From: Bacillota bacterium
Lineage (GTDB): Bacteria > Bacillota > Limnochordia > DTU087
Reading direction: 5' to 3'
Assembly (NCBI GenBank): GCA_012735435.1
Contig: JAAYHH010000086.1
Span: 1-48,262, forward strand
Length of the DNA stretch: 48,262 nt
Below the pieces are notes generated by a model that was not told the DNA's origin, did no database searches, and saw nothing but the letters and a program-made list of their open reading frames with translations. Positions 34,279 through 42,484 of this stretch are shown piece after piece; the first letter of the stretch is position 1, and each line of letters starts with the position of its first letter. The translations under genes were made by a program, and so were the position numbers.

Positions 34279-35532
34279 ATGCTGGGAAAGAACCGATTCA
34301 ACCGACCTACGGACAACAAACTAAAACACTGCCGGGAATGGTTAGAAACCACACTGCTGGTCAAATCCGACGCCAAAACCTTAAGCTCGGCAGGGCTGCT
34401 GGCGGGAGAAATAATCCTTTGTTCCACCGCCGGCCTGTGGAGTGTCATAGCTTTACTTAACCTCCAGGGCCCACCGGCTCAACGCCTAGCCGCTGTCTTA
34501 AAGAGCATACTTCCGTGGTTTCCTCTACTGGCACTTTGCCTATTGCTTTCCCTAGCAGCCGCCCATATGGCTCAATGGGGTGAGCGCCGCTACGGTCGGG
34601 GCCGAATGGCTGCTGCCGCCGCATCGGTACCGATGGCACCGATTATCCTCGGCAGCCTCCTTACCCAGCCGCTGTTTGCGGCTGCACCTCTTCTTGCTCC
34701 CCTTGTCATCTGGGCAGCAGCAGAACTGTGGTGGCAAATTTTCCTCTACTTACTGCGGCGTTTGGCTGCCTTCGACTATTGGGCCCAACTGGAGCTGGAG
34801 AGCAAGAATACTGCATCAGATGCCTGCTATGACCTTAACTTCCACCGTGAGCACTTGGAAACCAAGAAAACCGCCCTCATGGAACGCAAGCTCCGTTGGA
34901 AGGCGATGGCTGATGACGAAAATCCCGAAAATCCTCAAGAGGGCCAGGCTGAAGCACTTAGCACCAACCAGGCCTTATCGCCTGCCCGGTCCGGAACCTG
35001 GCTTCGCCCTCAAGTCATAGTTCCCTTAGCAGTCTGCTGTCTTTTGGCTTTGAGCGGCATCCTCTCCCACCAGATGGACGGCAGAAAAGGCCAGGTGCCG
35101 GTCCCGGAAGCCGCCGCTGCTCTACCCATGGAACACCCGCGGGTTGTCTTCTGGTATCAAGCGGTGGAGCCTGAAGCCTCTTTGCTGCAGGATCTGATAA
35201 CCGCCTACAATGAAAGGATTGACGATCCGGTGACTACTCCCGCCGTTGTAGGTATTAATCAGAGGGGCGACATCGCCCTCGAGATTTTCCACGCCCAGCT
35301 GTCGGATAGCTGTCCTGATATTATGCTGCTGCCGACGGATTTGGCGCTGCAGCTCCACACCAGCTGGAACCCATCGGCCTTGGAATCTGAGTCTGCCGGT
35401 TACTGCCTTCCGCTCTGGCCTGATCGTCCCTGGCGGCAGCGGCTGGCACTAGTCATCTCTCCAAACACCCAATTTCCAAGGCAGGCACAGTCCTTTGCTG
35501 CATACCTCTTCGACCAGCTGAACAGAGATTGA
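34279..35532 (+). CDS. Polytopic membrane protein with a C-terminal truncated solute-binding-like module
   Basis: 417 residues; I do not recognise a named family. Four membrane helices in the first part (about 39-61, 76-97, 109-127, 131-158), a charged, partly helical cytosolic stretch (about 160-240), a fifth helix (246-263), then an outside C-terminal part. That part begins RVVFWYQAVEPEASLLQDLI and continues to CPDIMLLPTDLALQL (288-360), which looks like the first strand-helix units of family 1 sugar-binding proteins (vtfWh....e...l..li..fn to .PDv..l). The last 30 residues (LALVISPNTQFPRQAQSFAAYLFDQL) look like the end of such a protein, with the middle missing. The ATG has AGGAGG 14 bases upstream, which is long. 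It converges on etfA with a 15-base gap. Confidence 0.6.
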   Translation: MLGKNRFNRPTDNKLKHCREWLETTLLVKSDAKTLSSAGLLAGEIILCSTAGLWSVIALLNLQGPPAQRLAAVLKSILPWFPLLALCLLLSLAAAHMAQWGERRYGRGRMAAAAASVPMAPIILGSLLTQPLFAAAPLLAPLVIWAAAELWWQIFLYLLRRLAAFDYWAQLELESKNTASDACYDLNFHREHLETKKTALMERKLRWKAMADDENPENPQEGQAEALSTNQALSPARSGTWLRPQVIVPLAVCCLLALSGILSHQMDGRKGQVPVPEAAAALPMEHPRVVFWYQAVEPEASLLQDLITAYNERIDDPVTTPAVVGINQRGDIALEIFHAQLSDSCPDIMLLPTDLALQLHTSWNPSALESESAGYCLPLWPDRPWRQRLALVISPNTQFPRQAQSFAAYLFDQLNRD

Positions 35533-35547
35533 CAAGAGGCAGGTCTT

Positions 35548-36738
35548 TTACTGGGAACTGCTGCCCTTGATTTCACGGATCAAAGCTGGAATAACCTCCT
35601 CTGCCTTACCCACGATCCCATAAGTGGCAATACTGAAAATAGGCGCATCGGGGTCACTGTTGATGGCCACAATAACGTCAGAAGACTGCATGCCCACTAT
35701 ATGCTGAATGGCACCGCTGATACCGCACGCGATGTAGATTTTCGGTGCCACTGTCCGGCCGGTTTGCCCTACCTGATGGGGATAACTCACCCAGCCGGCA
35801 TCCACCACCGATCTGCTGGCACCTACGGCTGCTCCCAGTACAGAAGCCAATTCTTCAACAAGGCGGAAGTTCTCTGGACTTCCCAAACCCCGTCCGCCGG
35901 CCACCACGATATCAGCTTCCGCCAAATTGGGTCCTGTATCCGCTTCCTCAACTACCTCGAGAATGCGCTGCCACGGCACAAGCTCCGGCAGCTCCAGGGC
36001 AATTACCTGTCCCTCTCTGCCGGGCTGCCGAGCAGGCTTGGGAAATACTTTAGGCCTCACTGTTGCCATCTGGGGCCTATGGTGGGGACAGCGGATGGTG
36101 GCCATCAAATTACCGCCAAAGGCGGGACGGGTTTGCAGCAAATTCCCATCCTCATCCAGTGCAAAACCGGTGCAGTCGGCGGTAAGCCCAGTTTCCAGCC
36201 GGGCGGCGACCCTAGGGGCTAGAGAACGGCCGTTGGCAGTTCCGCCAATTAGAAGAATCGCCGGCCGATGCTGCCTAACTGCGTGCTCCATCACCTGAGC
36301 GTATAGGTCATCCCGGTAATGCTTAAGCTCCGGAGCACTTCCCACATAAACCAGATCAGCGCCGAATTCTATTAGCTCTTGGGGAAGATGATCCACACTA
36401 TCGCCCAAGAGAAGACAGGCCAAGGACACTCCCAGCTCCGATGCCAACCTCCGGCCTTCGCCCAACAGCTCCAAGACCACATCCAGCAGCTGGCCTTCTC
36501 TTTGCTCGGCAAATACCCATACATCTCCTGCTGCATCCCTTGGCTCGGGCTGCGGGGACGCCTTCTCCCCGGCGATATAGATAGCTTCTGTGGGACAGGC
36601 TTCCACACAGGCACCGCAAACGGTACATTCTTCACTCAACTCGGGGCCATCGGCTCCCATTGCGACAGCATCATAGGGACATGCCGCTTCGCAGGCCCCG
36701 CAAATAGTACATTTATCTGCTAGCAGTCGAATTTCCAT
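35548..36738 (-). CDS. etfA: Electron-transfer flavoprotein alpha subunit with N-terminal 2x[4Fe-4S] ferredoxin
   Basis: 396 residues. An added N-terminal ferredoxin has two complete CxxCxxCxxxC clusters (C10, C13, C16, C20 and C38, C41, C44, C48). The EtfA N-domain follows (about 72-260), then the FAD-binding C-domain with GGRGLGSPENF, SRSVVDAGW, QVGQTGRTVAPKIYIACG and AINSDPDAPIF. Ferredoxin-bearing EtfA proteins are known from anaerobes such as Acetobacterium, in lactate dehydrogenase and caffeyl-CoA reductase complexes that bifurcate or confurcate electrons. The ATG start has AGGAGG ten bases upstream. Order acd-etfB-etfA, 39 bases after etfB. No terminator is visible in the 15 bases before the convergent gene. 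Confidence 0.93.
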   Translation of the reverse strand: MEIRLLADKCTICGACEAACPYDAVAMGADGPELSEECTVCGACVEACPTEAIYIAGEKASPQPEPRDAAGDVWVFAEQREGQLLDVVLELLGEGRRLASELGVSLACLLLGDSVDHLPQELIEFGADLVYVGSAPELKHYRDDLYAQVMEHAVRQHRPAILLIGGTANGRSLAPRVAARLETGLTADCTGFALDEDGNLLQTRPAFGGNLMATIRCPHHRPQMATVRPKVFPKPARQPGREGQVIALELPELVPWQRILEVVEEADTGPNLAEADIVVAGGRGLGSPENFRLVEELASVLGAAVGASRSVVDAGWVSYPHQVGQTGRTVAPKIYIACGISGAIQHIVGMQSSDVIVAINSDPDAPIFSIATYGIVGKAEEVIPALIREIKGSSSQ

Positions 36739-36777
36739 ACTCTATTTTCCTCCTGATACCGGTCCTGCCAAGATTAC

Positions 36778-37554
36778 CTAGAGGGACCGAAGCCGCTGCC
36801 ACAAAGCAGCCGCCTGTTCGCTGGGCGTGCCTTCCAGCATCTCACCCTTGCGGTGTCTCTCAGGTTCGAAAGTGCGCCAGACCTGGGTAGGTGAGCCCTT
36901 AAGGCCGATCCGATCCGCTTCTGCTTCAATGTCTTCCGGTCCCCAGACAGGGATTTCTGCCTTTTTAGCCCGCATCATGCCCCGAAGTCCTGGTATCCGG
37001 GGTTCGTTTAGCTCCTTTACCACTGTAATAACTGCGGGCAAGGGCACCTCCACCACTTCATAACCTCTGTCGGTCAATTTTTCTGCCACCAGCTTATCTT
37101 CAGTCAGTTCCCTGAGTTTTCTCACCTGGGTGATGTGGGGTATGTCCAGTTTAGCTGCCATACCTGGGCCCACTTGAGCTGTGTCCCCATCTACAGCCTG
37201 CTTGCCGCAGATCACCAGATTAACATCCTCCAGTCTTGCAACAGCTCGGGCCAGGGTATAGGAGGTGGCCAGGGTATCGGCTCCGGCAAACTGCCGATCA
37301 CTGAGGAGAATCACCTGGTCGGCACCCATGGCGATAGCATCCCGCAGCACTTGTTCAGCGGAAGCCGGCCCCATGGACAAAACGGTGACTTTGCCGCCCT
37401 TTGTCTCCTTTATCCGCAGTGCCTCCTCCAAGGCATGAAGATCATAAGGGTTGATAATCTTATCTACACCTTCCCGGATCACCAAGCCGGTCTCCCGATC
37501 AATCCGGGCCTGGCTGGGGTCGGGGACCTGTTTGATACAGGCGACTATATGCAT
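36778..37554 (-). CDS. etfB: Electron-transfer flavoprotein beta subunit
   Basis: 258 residues. Partner of EtfA. Typical features are IVACIKQVPD, the NPYDLHALEEALRIKE stretch, ICGKQAVDGDTAQVGPGMA and LPAVITVVKELNEPRIPGLRG. The DGDTAQVGP loop is of the type that holds the second FAD in bifurcating ETFs rather than AMP; this is a family-based inference. The ATG start has GGGGAG ten bases upstream. It begins 20 bases after the acyl-CoA dehydrogenase stop. Confidence 0.94.
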   Translation of the reverse strand: MHIVACIKQVPDPSQARIDRETGLVIREGVDKIINPYDLHALEEALRIKETKGGKVTVLSMGPASAEQVLRDAIAMGADQVILLSDRQFAGADTLATSYTLARAVARLEDVNLVICGKQAVDGDTAQVGPGMAAKLDIPHITQVRKLRELTEDKLVAEKLTDRGYEVVEVPLPAVITVVKELNEPRIPGLRGMMRAKKAEIPVWGPEDIEAEADRIGLKGSPTQVWRTFEPERHRKGEMLEGTPSEQAAALWQRLRSL

Positions 37555-37574
37555 TTGCTGCTTTCTCCCCTTCG

Positions 37575-38735
37575 TTACTTGTTCTTACGGGCTGCTTTCT
37601 TGATTAAGTCTAGAGCAATGATGCTGCGCTGAATCTGGTTGGTGCCTTCATAGATCTGGGTGATCTTAGCATCCCGCATCATCTTTTCCACGGGGTACTC
37701 CCGCATATATCCATAACCGCCCAAGATCTGCACAGCATCTACAGTTACTTTCATGCAGACATCAGAGGCAAACAGCTTGGCCATGGCTGCGGCCTGGGAC
37801 ACATCTTTGGCGCCGCTGTCGATCCATCGGGCTACGGAATACACTAGTGCCCTGGCTGCCTCTACTTGAGTAGCCATATCTGCCAGCATGAACTGAATTC
37901 CTTGGAAGGAACTGATAGGCTGACCAAACTGTACCCGCTCCCGGGCATACTTAACAGCTTCATCCAAGGCACCCTGGGCAATTCCTACAGCCTGAGCGCC
38001 GACCCCCGGCCGAGTCCTATCGAAGGTCTTCATGGTAATGACAAAACCCTGGCCTTCCCGTCCCAACAGGTTCTCTTTGGGGATCCGGCAGTTTTCAAAA
38101 ATGACTTCCCGGGTAGCTGAAGCCCGGATTCCCAACTTTTTCTCCTTTTTTCCAAAACTTAAGCCCGGTGTGCCTTTCTCAACGATAAAAGCACTGTATC
38201 CCCTTGGGCCCTTGGTCTTATCTGTCACTGCGATGACTGTATAGATATCGGCCTCGCCGCCGTTGGTGATCCACTGCTTGGTGCCGTTTAGGACATATTC
38301 ATCCCCATCTAGTGTAGCTGTTGTGGCGATCCCTGATACATCGCTGCCGGCATTGGCCTCCGTCAGGGCAAAGGCCGCCAAACGCTTGCCGCTGGCTATA
38401 TCCGGCAGATAGCGCTGTTTTTGCTCCTCTGTACCAAACAGTATAATGGGAAAGCTCCCCAAAGCACTGGCCGCGTAGCTAACCGCTACACCGCTGCATG
38501 CCCGAGAAAGCTCCTCTACCACCAGTGCTTGCTCAAGAACACCGCCGCCTAACCCGCCGTACTCCTCCGGTACCCAGACTGCAAATAGATCCGCTTCACC
38601 TAAAACCTTCATAAGTTCCCAAGGGAACTCTTCCTTTTCATCCAGCTCTGCTGCCACCGGCTTGACCCTTTCGTCGGCGATCCGGGCAGCCAGGTCCTTG
38701 ATCATTTGCTGTTCTTCGGTGAGAAAATAATCCAC
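37575..38735 (-). CDS. Acyl-CoA dehydrogenase (butyryl-CoA dehydrogenase type)
   Basis: 386 residues. FAD enzyme that oxidises or, with bifurcating Etf, reduces the alpha-beta bond of short acyl-CoA. Domain order is normal: N-terminal helices, a beta-barrel with FALTEANAGSDVSG and QWITNGG, and C-terminal helices with FGQPISSFQGIQF and ILGGYGYMREYPVEKMMRDAK. The catalytic base is E363 in QIYEGTNQIQR, the position used by short- and medium-chain enzymes. The start is GTG at 38735 with AAGGAGGG seven bases upstream. First gene of acd-etfB-etfA. Thiolase, crotonase and hydroxyacyl-CoA dehydrogenase genes are not nearby, so the pathway and chain length are open. Confidence 0.93.
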   Translation of the reverse strand: MDYFLTEEQQMIKDLAARIADERVKPVAAELDEKEEFPWELMKVLGEADLFAVWVPEEYGGLGGGVLEQALVVEELSRACSGVAVSYAASALGSFPIILFGTEEQKQRYLPDIASGKRLAAFALTEANAGSDVSGIATTATLDGDEYVLNGTKQWITNGGEADIYTVIAVTDKTKGPRGYSAFIVEKGTPGLSFGKKEKKLGIRASATREVIFENCRIPKENLLGREGQGFVITMKTFDRTRPGVGAQAVGIAQGALDEAVKYARERVQFGQPISSFQGIQFMLADMATQVEAARALVYSVARWIDSGAKDVSQAAAMAKLFASDVCMKVTVDAVQILGGYGYMREYPVEKMMRDAKITQIYEGTNQIQRSIIALDLIKKAARKNK

Positions 38736-38794
38736 AGGATTTCCCTCCTTAGTACATACTTCTATGAGCAGGTCCTAACTTTGTGTTTCGCCGT

Positions 38795-38809
38795 GGATTA
38801 TCATAATCC
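38795..38809. promoter_or_regulatory. Perfect inverted repeat upstream of acd, possible operator
   Basis: GGATTA-TCA-TAATCC, a perfect 6-3-6 inverted repeat, about 60 bases upstream of the acyl-CoA dehydrogenase start. On the minus strand it contains TATGAT, a good -10 sequence without a clear -35. Its position suits an operator, but no regulator gene is adjacent. Confidence 0.3.
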
Positions 38810-38820
38810 TGCCAATCACG

Positions 38821-38855
38821 AAAAAGGCTGCAGCCTCTAAAGTCAAGCTGCAGCC
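38821..38855 (-). terminator. Intrinsic terminator after the corrinoid protein gene
   Basis: GGCTGCAGC-(12-base loop)-GCTGCAGCC followed by TTTTTC, 46 bases after the stop. It separates the nfnA-to-corrinoid operon from acd-etfBA. Confidence 0.88.
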
Positions 38856-38900
38856 TACCCAATTATGCCCAACTGGCGCTAAAATATACTAGTAATTGCC

Positions 38901-39542
38901 TTATGCAGCCCCGATGAGCTTTTTGGCTACATCGACAGCAGTGCCGGAATCAGGAGCATATCCGTCTGCACCGATGTCATCGGCAAAGGCCTGGGTTACA
39001 GGAGCGCCGCCTACCAGTACCTTGACGCTCTCCCGGAGACCGGCATCGGTCAATGCTTGAATGGTTTCCTTCATGTTCACCATGGTGGTAGTCAGCAGTG
39101 CTGAGAGAGCAACGAAATTGGCATTGTGCTCCTTTACAGCATCCACGAACTTCTCTGGAGCCACGTCTACACCTAGGTCGATTACCTCAAACCCGGCACC
39201 TTCCAGCATCATGGCTACCAGATTCTTGCCAATATCGTGGAGGTCGCCCTTGACTGTACCGATACAGACCGTGCCTAGCTTCTCCGCTGCCTCAGCTTCA
39301 GTGAGCAGAGGCTTAACGATACCGAGACCGGCCTGCATTGCCCGGGCCGCGATCAATACTTCGGGAACGTAGATTTCGTTCTTCTTAAAGCGCTCCCCAA
39401 CAACAGCCATGCCTGGAATGAGACCTTCCTTAATGATTTGACCGGCAGGAATACCGTCTGCAAGCGCCTTCTCGGTCAATTCCTTCACTTTGTTGGCATT
39501 ACCAGCCACTAGGGCATCGGCGAGTTCTTGTAGAATTGCCAT
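38901..39542 (-). CDS. Corrinoid (methyl-B12-binding) protein, MtbC/MtmC-like
   Basis: 213 residues. An N-terminal helical cap (about 1-85, MAILQELADALVAGNANKV, IIKEGLIPGMAVVGERF, YVPEVLIAARAM) and a C-terminal Rossmann B12 domain with the base-off motif D100-L-H102-D-I-G105 (GDLHDIGKN); H102 is the lower axial cobalt ligand. Such proteins shuttle methyl groups from a substrate-specific methyltransferase to tetrahydrofolate or another acceptor. The start is ATG at 39542, with AAGGAGG seven to eight bases upstream; the frame is open seven codons more. It is the last gene of the nfnA-nfnB-folD-RACo operon, directly after its presumed activator. No MtaB/MttB/MtvB-type methyltransferase is in the window. 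Confidence 0.93.
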   Translation of the reverse strand: MAILQELADALVAGNANKVKELTEKALADGIPAGQIIKEGLIPGMAVVGERFKKNEIYVPEVLIAARAMQAGLGIVKPLLTEAEAAEKLGTVCIGTVKGDLHDIGKNLVAMMLEGAGFEVIDLGVDVAPEKFVDAVKEHNANFVALSALLTTTMVNMKETIQALTDAGLRESVKVLVGGAPVTQAFADDIGADGYAPDSGTAVDVAKKLIGAA

Positions 39543-39620
39543 ATACCTTCCTCCTTGCCTCAATTTGGTCCATTGTCAGTGACCCAATCTAGCGCTACCT
39601 ATACAGTTAAATCTTGTGTG

Positions 39621-41543
39621 TCAAACGGCGTGATCCCTTGGTACGTTTTTGTTAATTTTGGTACTATCTTGCGAACTCAAGTTGTCTTGGGGAAATAACA
39701 TAGCGTCCATAAAGGCTTCTTGAAAGTCGGGCCGCCCCGAAAGCTCCACATAATCCATGGATTTCGCCAGGCGGCTTGCTTCCTCCAATTTCCCTTGGGA
39801 AATGAGGCATAAACGGGCACCTACCCTGGCCGCATTGCCCACTGAGCGAACCTTTTCCAAAGGCACCCGCGGCAAGAGGCCCATCCGCATAGCACTCTCT
39901 TTACGGATATAATTGCCGAAAGCACCGGCCAGTAATAGTTCATCGATGTCCTCATCTTTGATGCCCAGTATCTTTTGTAAAATCATGGTCCCGGCCCGGA
40001 TGGCTCCCTTGGCCAGCTGCAGCTCCCTGACATCCCGCTGGGTCAGCACAATATCACTGCCGTCAGCTGCATCTTCACTCCAGACCACTACAAACTCATT
40101 GCCGGCTTCGCCGGTCCGAATGCGCTCCAGCAGCTTAGGTGATAGTCCCTGCAGCTCCGAGGCATCCTGAAGTCTGCCGGTTTCGTCGATAATGCCGACC
40201 TTTAAGAGCTCAGCAATCAGATCAATCAATCCCGAGCCGCAGATGCCCCGGGGTCGGGTTTGGCCAATCACCTCAATTTCAATATCCTCACCGATCTCTA
40301 CAAATTCGATGGCCCCTTCGCCGGCCCTCATGCCGCTGCTGATTTGAGCTCCCTCAAAGGCCGGCCCCGCTGCCGTAGAGCAAGAAACCATGCGCCCTCC
40401 ATGGGACATCACTATCTCGCCATTGGTGCCGATATCTACCATCAAGACCCTGCCGTCCTGATTAGCAAGTCCGGTTGCTACCACAACTCCTACTGTATCT
40501 GCCCCCACAAAACCAGCAACATTGGGAAGAAAAGTTACCGGCGCCTCGGGGTTTACAGCCAATCCCAACTGGCCTGCACTTACGTCAAATCGGCGGCTGA
40601 ATGCAGGTGTATAAGGCGAACGGGCAATGTAGGTCGGGGACACGCCGAGGGCCAGATGCTGCATGCAGGTATTGCCCACTATAACTACCCGGCACATCTT
40701 CTCAGGGGAGATCCCTGTCTTTTCATGGAGCTCGGATATAACCCCATTTAAAGTGTCCACAACTGCCTGCTGCAGCCGCCGCAGCTGCGAGGCACCGTTG
40801 GAGGCATACTCTACCCGGGAAATAACGTCGGCTCCGTAGGCAGCTTGACCGTTGAGCCGGGCAGCTACTGCCAGTTCTTTGCCCTGATAGAGGTCTATCA
40901 GCCCGCCGACTACAGTAGTAGTGCCTATATCAAATGCCAGCCCAAACAGTTCATCGGTAGTGTCACCACTTTCAACGGCTACTATGTGATTGCGCCAGCG
41001 GGTAACAGTCACTTGATGATCGGCCCTGCGCAAAATCTCCGGCAAGCTGCTCATTATCCCCAGGGGAAGGTGGCAATCCTGCTGTCCTGACCGTTTCAGC
41101 GTCTCCAGCAGCCGCTCCCGGTCACCATCGGGGGTTTCCAATTGGGGTTTGTCTACAGTCACAAATTCTTTGGCAACATCGGGCTCGGCTGCCACCACCT
41201 GCTTGGAACCCTCGGTCAAAATCTGCAGCAGCTCAGTCTCTCCGGTTGGTATACTTACCTGGATGTCTCCCAGGGGCCTGGCATAGCAGGCAAGTCTGAT
41301 GCCCCTGGCCAGTTCTTCCTTTGTCAGCAGCTGCGCTTCTATCTCAGACACTTGATTCAGAGGACCATGAACAACAATCTTACAGCGCCCACAGCGCCCC
41401 CGTCCTCCGCAGGTTGCGTCAATCTTGATATCATGCTCCCGGGCCAGGCGCAGTACCGTCATGTCACCACTGGTAGTAACTTGCTTCTGCCGCTGACTCC
41501 AGCGGCCGTCAATTTGCTCGTGCCATATGAATGTCACCTGCAT
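39621..41543 (-). CDS. Reductive activator of corrinoid proteins (RACo/DUF4445, ASKHA ATPase)
   Basis: 640 residues. N-terminal [2Fe-2S] ferredoxin with C45, C51, C54 and C86 (DATCGGRGRCGRC and LACYA), a linker and middle domain (about 100-200), then a DUF4445 ASKHA-fold ATPase (about 203-600) with FDIGTTTVVGGLID, MVDIGTNGEI and AGAFGNYIRKESA. RACo proteins use ATP to return accidentally oxidised cob(II)alamin to active cob(I)alamin on corrinoid proteins. The ATG start has GGAG five bases upstream. It is 78 bases upstream of the corrinoid protein gene and 63 bases after folD. The C-terminal tail (about 615-640) is extra and polar. Confidence 0.93.
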   Translation of the reverse strand: MQVTFIWHEQIDGRWSQRQKQVTTSGDMTVLRLAREHDIKIDATCGGRGRCGRCKIVVHGPLNQVSEIEAQLLTKEELARGIRLACYARPLGDIQVSIPTGETELLQILTEGSKQVVAAEPDVAKEFVTVDKPQLETPDGDRERLLETLKRSGQQDCHLPLGIMSSLPEILRRADHQVTVTRWRNHIVAVESGDTTDELFGLAFDIGTTTVVGGLIDLYQGKELAVAARLNGQAAYGADVISRVEYASNGASQLRRLQQAVVDTLNGVISELHEKTGISPEKMCRVVIVGNTCMQHLALGVSPTYIARSPYTPAFSRRFDVSAGQLGLAVNPEAPVTFLPNVAGFVGADTVGVVVATGLANQDGRVLMVDIGTNGEIVMSHGGRMVSCSTAAGPAFEGAQISSGMRAGEGAIEFVEIGEDIEIEVIGQTRPRGICGSGLIDLIAELLKVGIIDETGRLQDASELQGLSPKLLERIRTGEAGNEFVVVWSEDAADGSDIVLTQRDVRELQLAKGAIRAGTMILQKILGIKDEDIDELLLAGAFGNYIRKESAMRMGLLPRVPLEKVRSVGNAARVGARLCLISQGKLEEASRLAKSMDYVELSGRPDFQEAFMDAMLFPQDNLSSQDSTKINKNVPRDHAV

Positions 41544-41606
41544 GGTTTCTCCACTCCATTCCGGGGCCTTATAGCTATCATTGTGCCGTATCCAGGTTGC
41601 TATAGA

Positions 41607-42455
41607 CTACAGAGCTCGCTTTGCTGCCATGACTGTATTTTTCAGCAGTTCAGCAATGGTCATCGGACCCACGCCGCCGGGGACAGGTGTTAGGTAGCCT
41701 GCGGCTTCCCGGGCGGATTCATCGACATCGCCGCATAGGGCGCCATCCACACGGTTAATTCCCACATCGATCACCACTGCACCGGGCTTGATCCAATCTC
41801 CTTGAATGAACCGGGGTTGGCCAACGGCCACTACGAGAATATCGGCCCGGCGGCAGTGTTCCTCAAGATTTTGGGTTCGGGAATGGCAAATGGTTACCGT
41901 GGCGTTTGCTTCCAAAAGAAGGGCAGCAATGGGTTTTCCCACTATATTGCTTCTGCCGACGACAACGGCATTGAGCCCTTGGGGATTGATGCCGGTTCGC
42001 CGCAAAAGCTCCATGATCCCCGCTGGGGTACACGGTACAAAACCTTGATGGGAGAGGCCTGTCCAAAGGCAGCCTACATTTGTCGGATGAAATCCATCGA
42101 CATCTTTGGTCGGATCAATCTTCCGAAGTACCGCATCAGCATCGATATGCTTTGGTAAAGGCAGCTGAACTAAGATCCCATGCACCTCTGGGTCTTGGTT
42201 TAATTCTTCGATCAGCTCTATCAGTTGGGATTGGGAGGTATCTCCAGGGAGTTTCTTGACATCGGAACGGATCCCTACTTCTCCACACGCCCTTTGCTTA
42301 GACCGCACATAGGTCTGGGATGCCGGATCATCTCCCACCAGCACCACCGTCAATCCGGGAACTATGTTCTGCTCCCTCAGCTTGGCTACTTCCTCTTTTA
42401 CTTCCTGTCGGATCTCCGCCGCTATCCCTTTACCATCGATGAGCTGAGCCCCCAC
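41607..42455 (-). CDS. folD: Bifunctional methylene-THF dehydrogenase/methenyl-THF cyclohydrolase
   Basis: 282 residues. Interconverts 5,10-methylene-THF and 10-formyl-THF. Features are [14 protein letters not shown] with the catalytic YxxxK lysine, [22 protein letters not shown], the nucleotide fold [11 protein letters not shown], and the C-terminal [21 protein letters not shown] and GTG occur in succession at the N-terminus; GTG at 42455 has GGAGG at eight bases and gives the familiar MGAQLIDGK start. It lies 29 bases after nfnB, so redox equivalents on this folate step and the transhydrogenase are encoded together. Confidence 0.95.
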   Translation of the reverse strand: MGAQLIDGKGIAAEIRQEVKEEVAKLREQNIVPGLTVVLVGDDPASQTYVRSKQRACGEVGIRSDVKKLPGDTSQSQLIELIEELNQDPEVHGILVQLPLPKHIDADAVLRKIDPTKDVDGFHPTNVGCLWTGLSHQGFVPCTPAGIMELLRRTGINPQGLNAVVVGRSNIVGKPIAALLLEANATVTICHSRTQNLEEHCRRADILVVAVGQPRFIQGDWIKPGAVVIDVGINRVDGALCGDVDESAREAAGYLTPVPGGVGPMTIAELLKNTVMAAKRAL

Positions 42456-42484
42456 CAACAATCCCTCCTAAAGATTAAGTGAAC

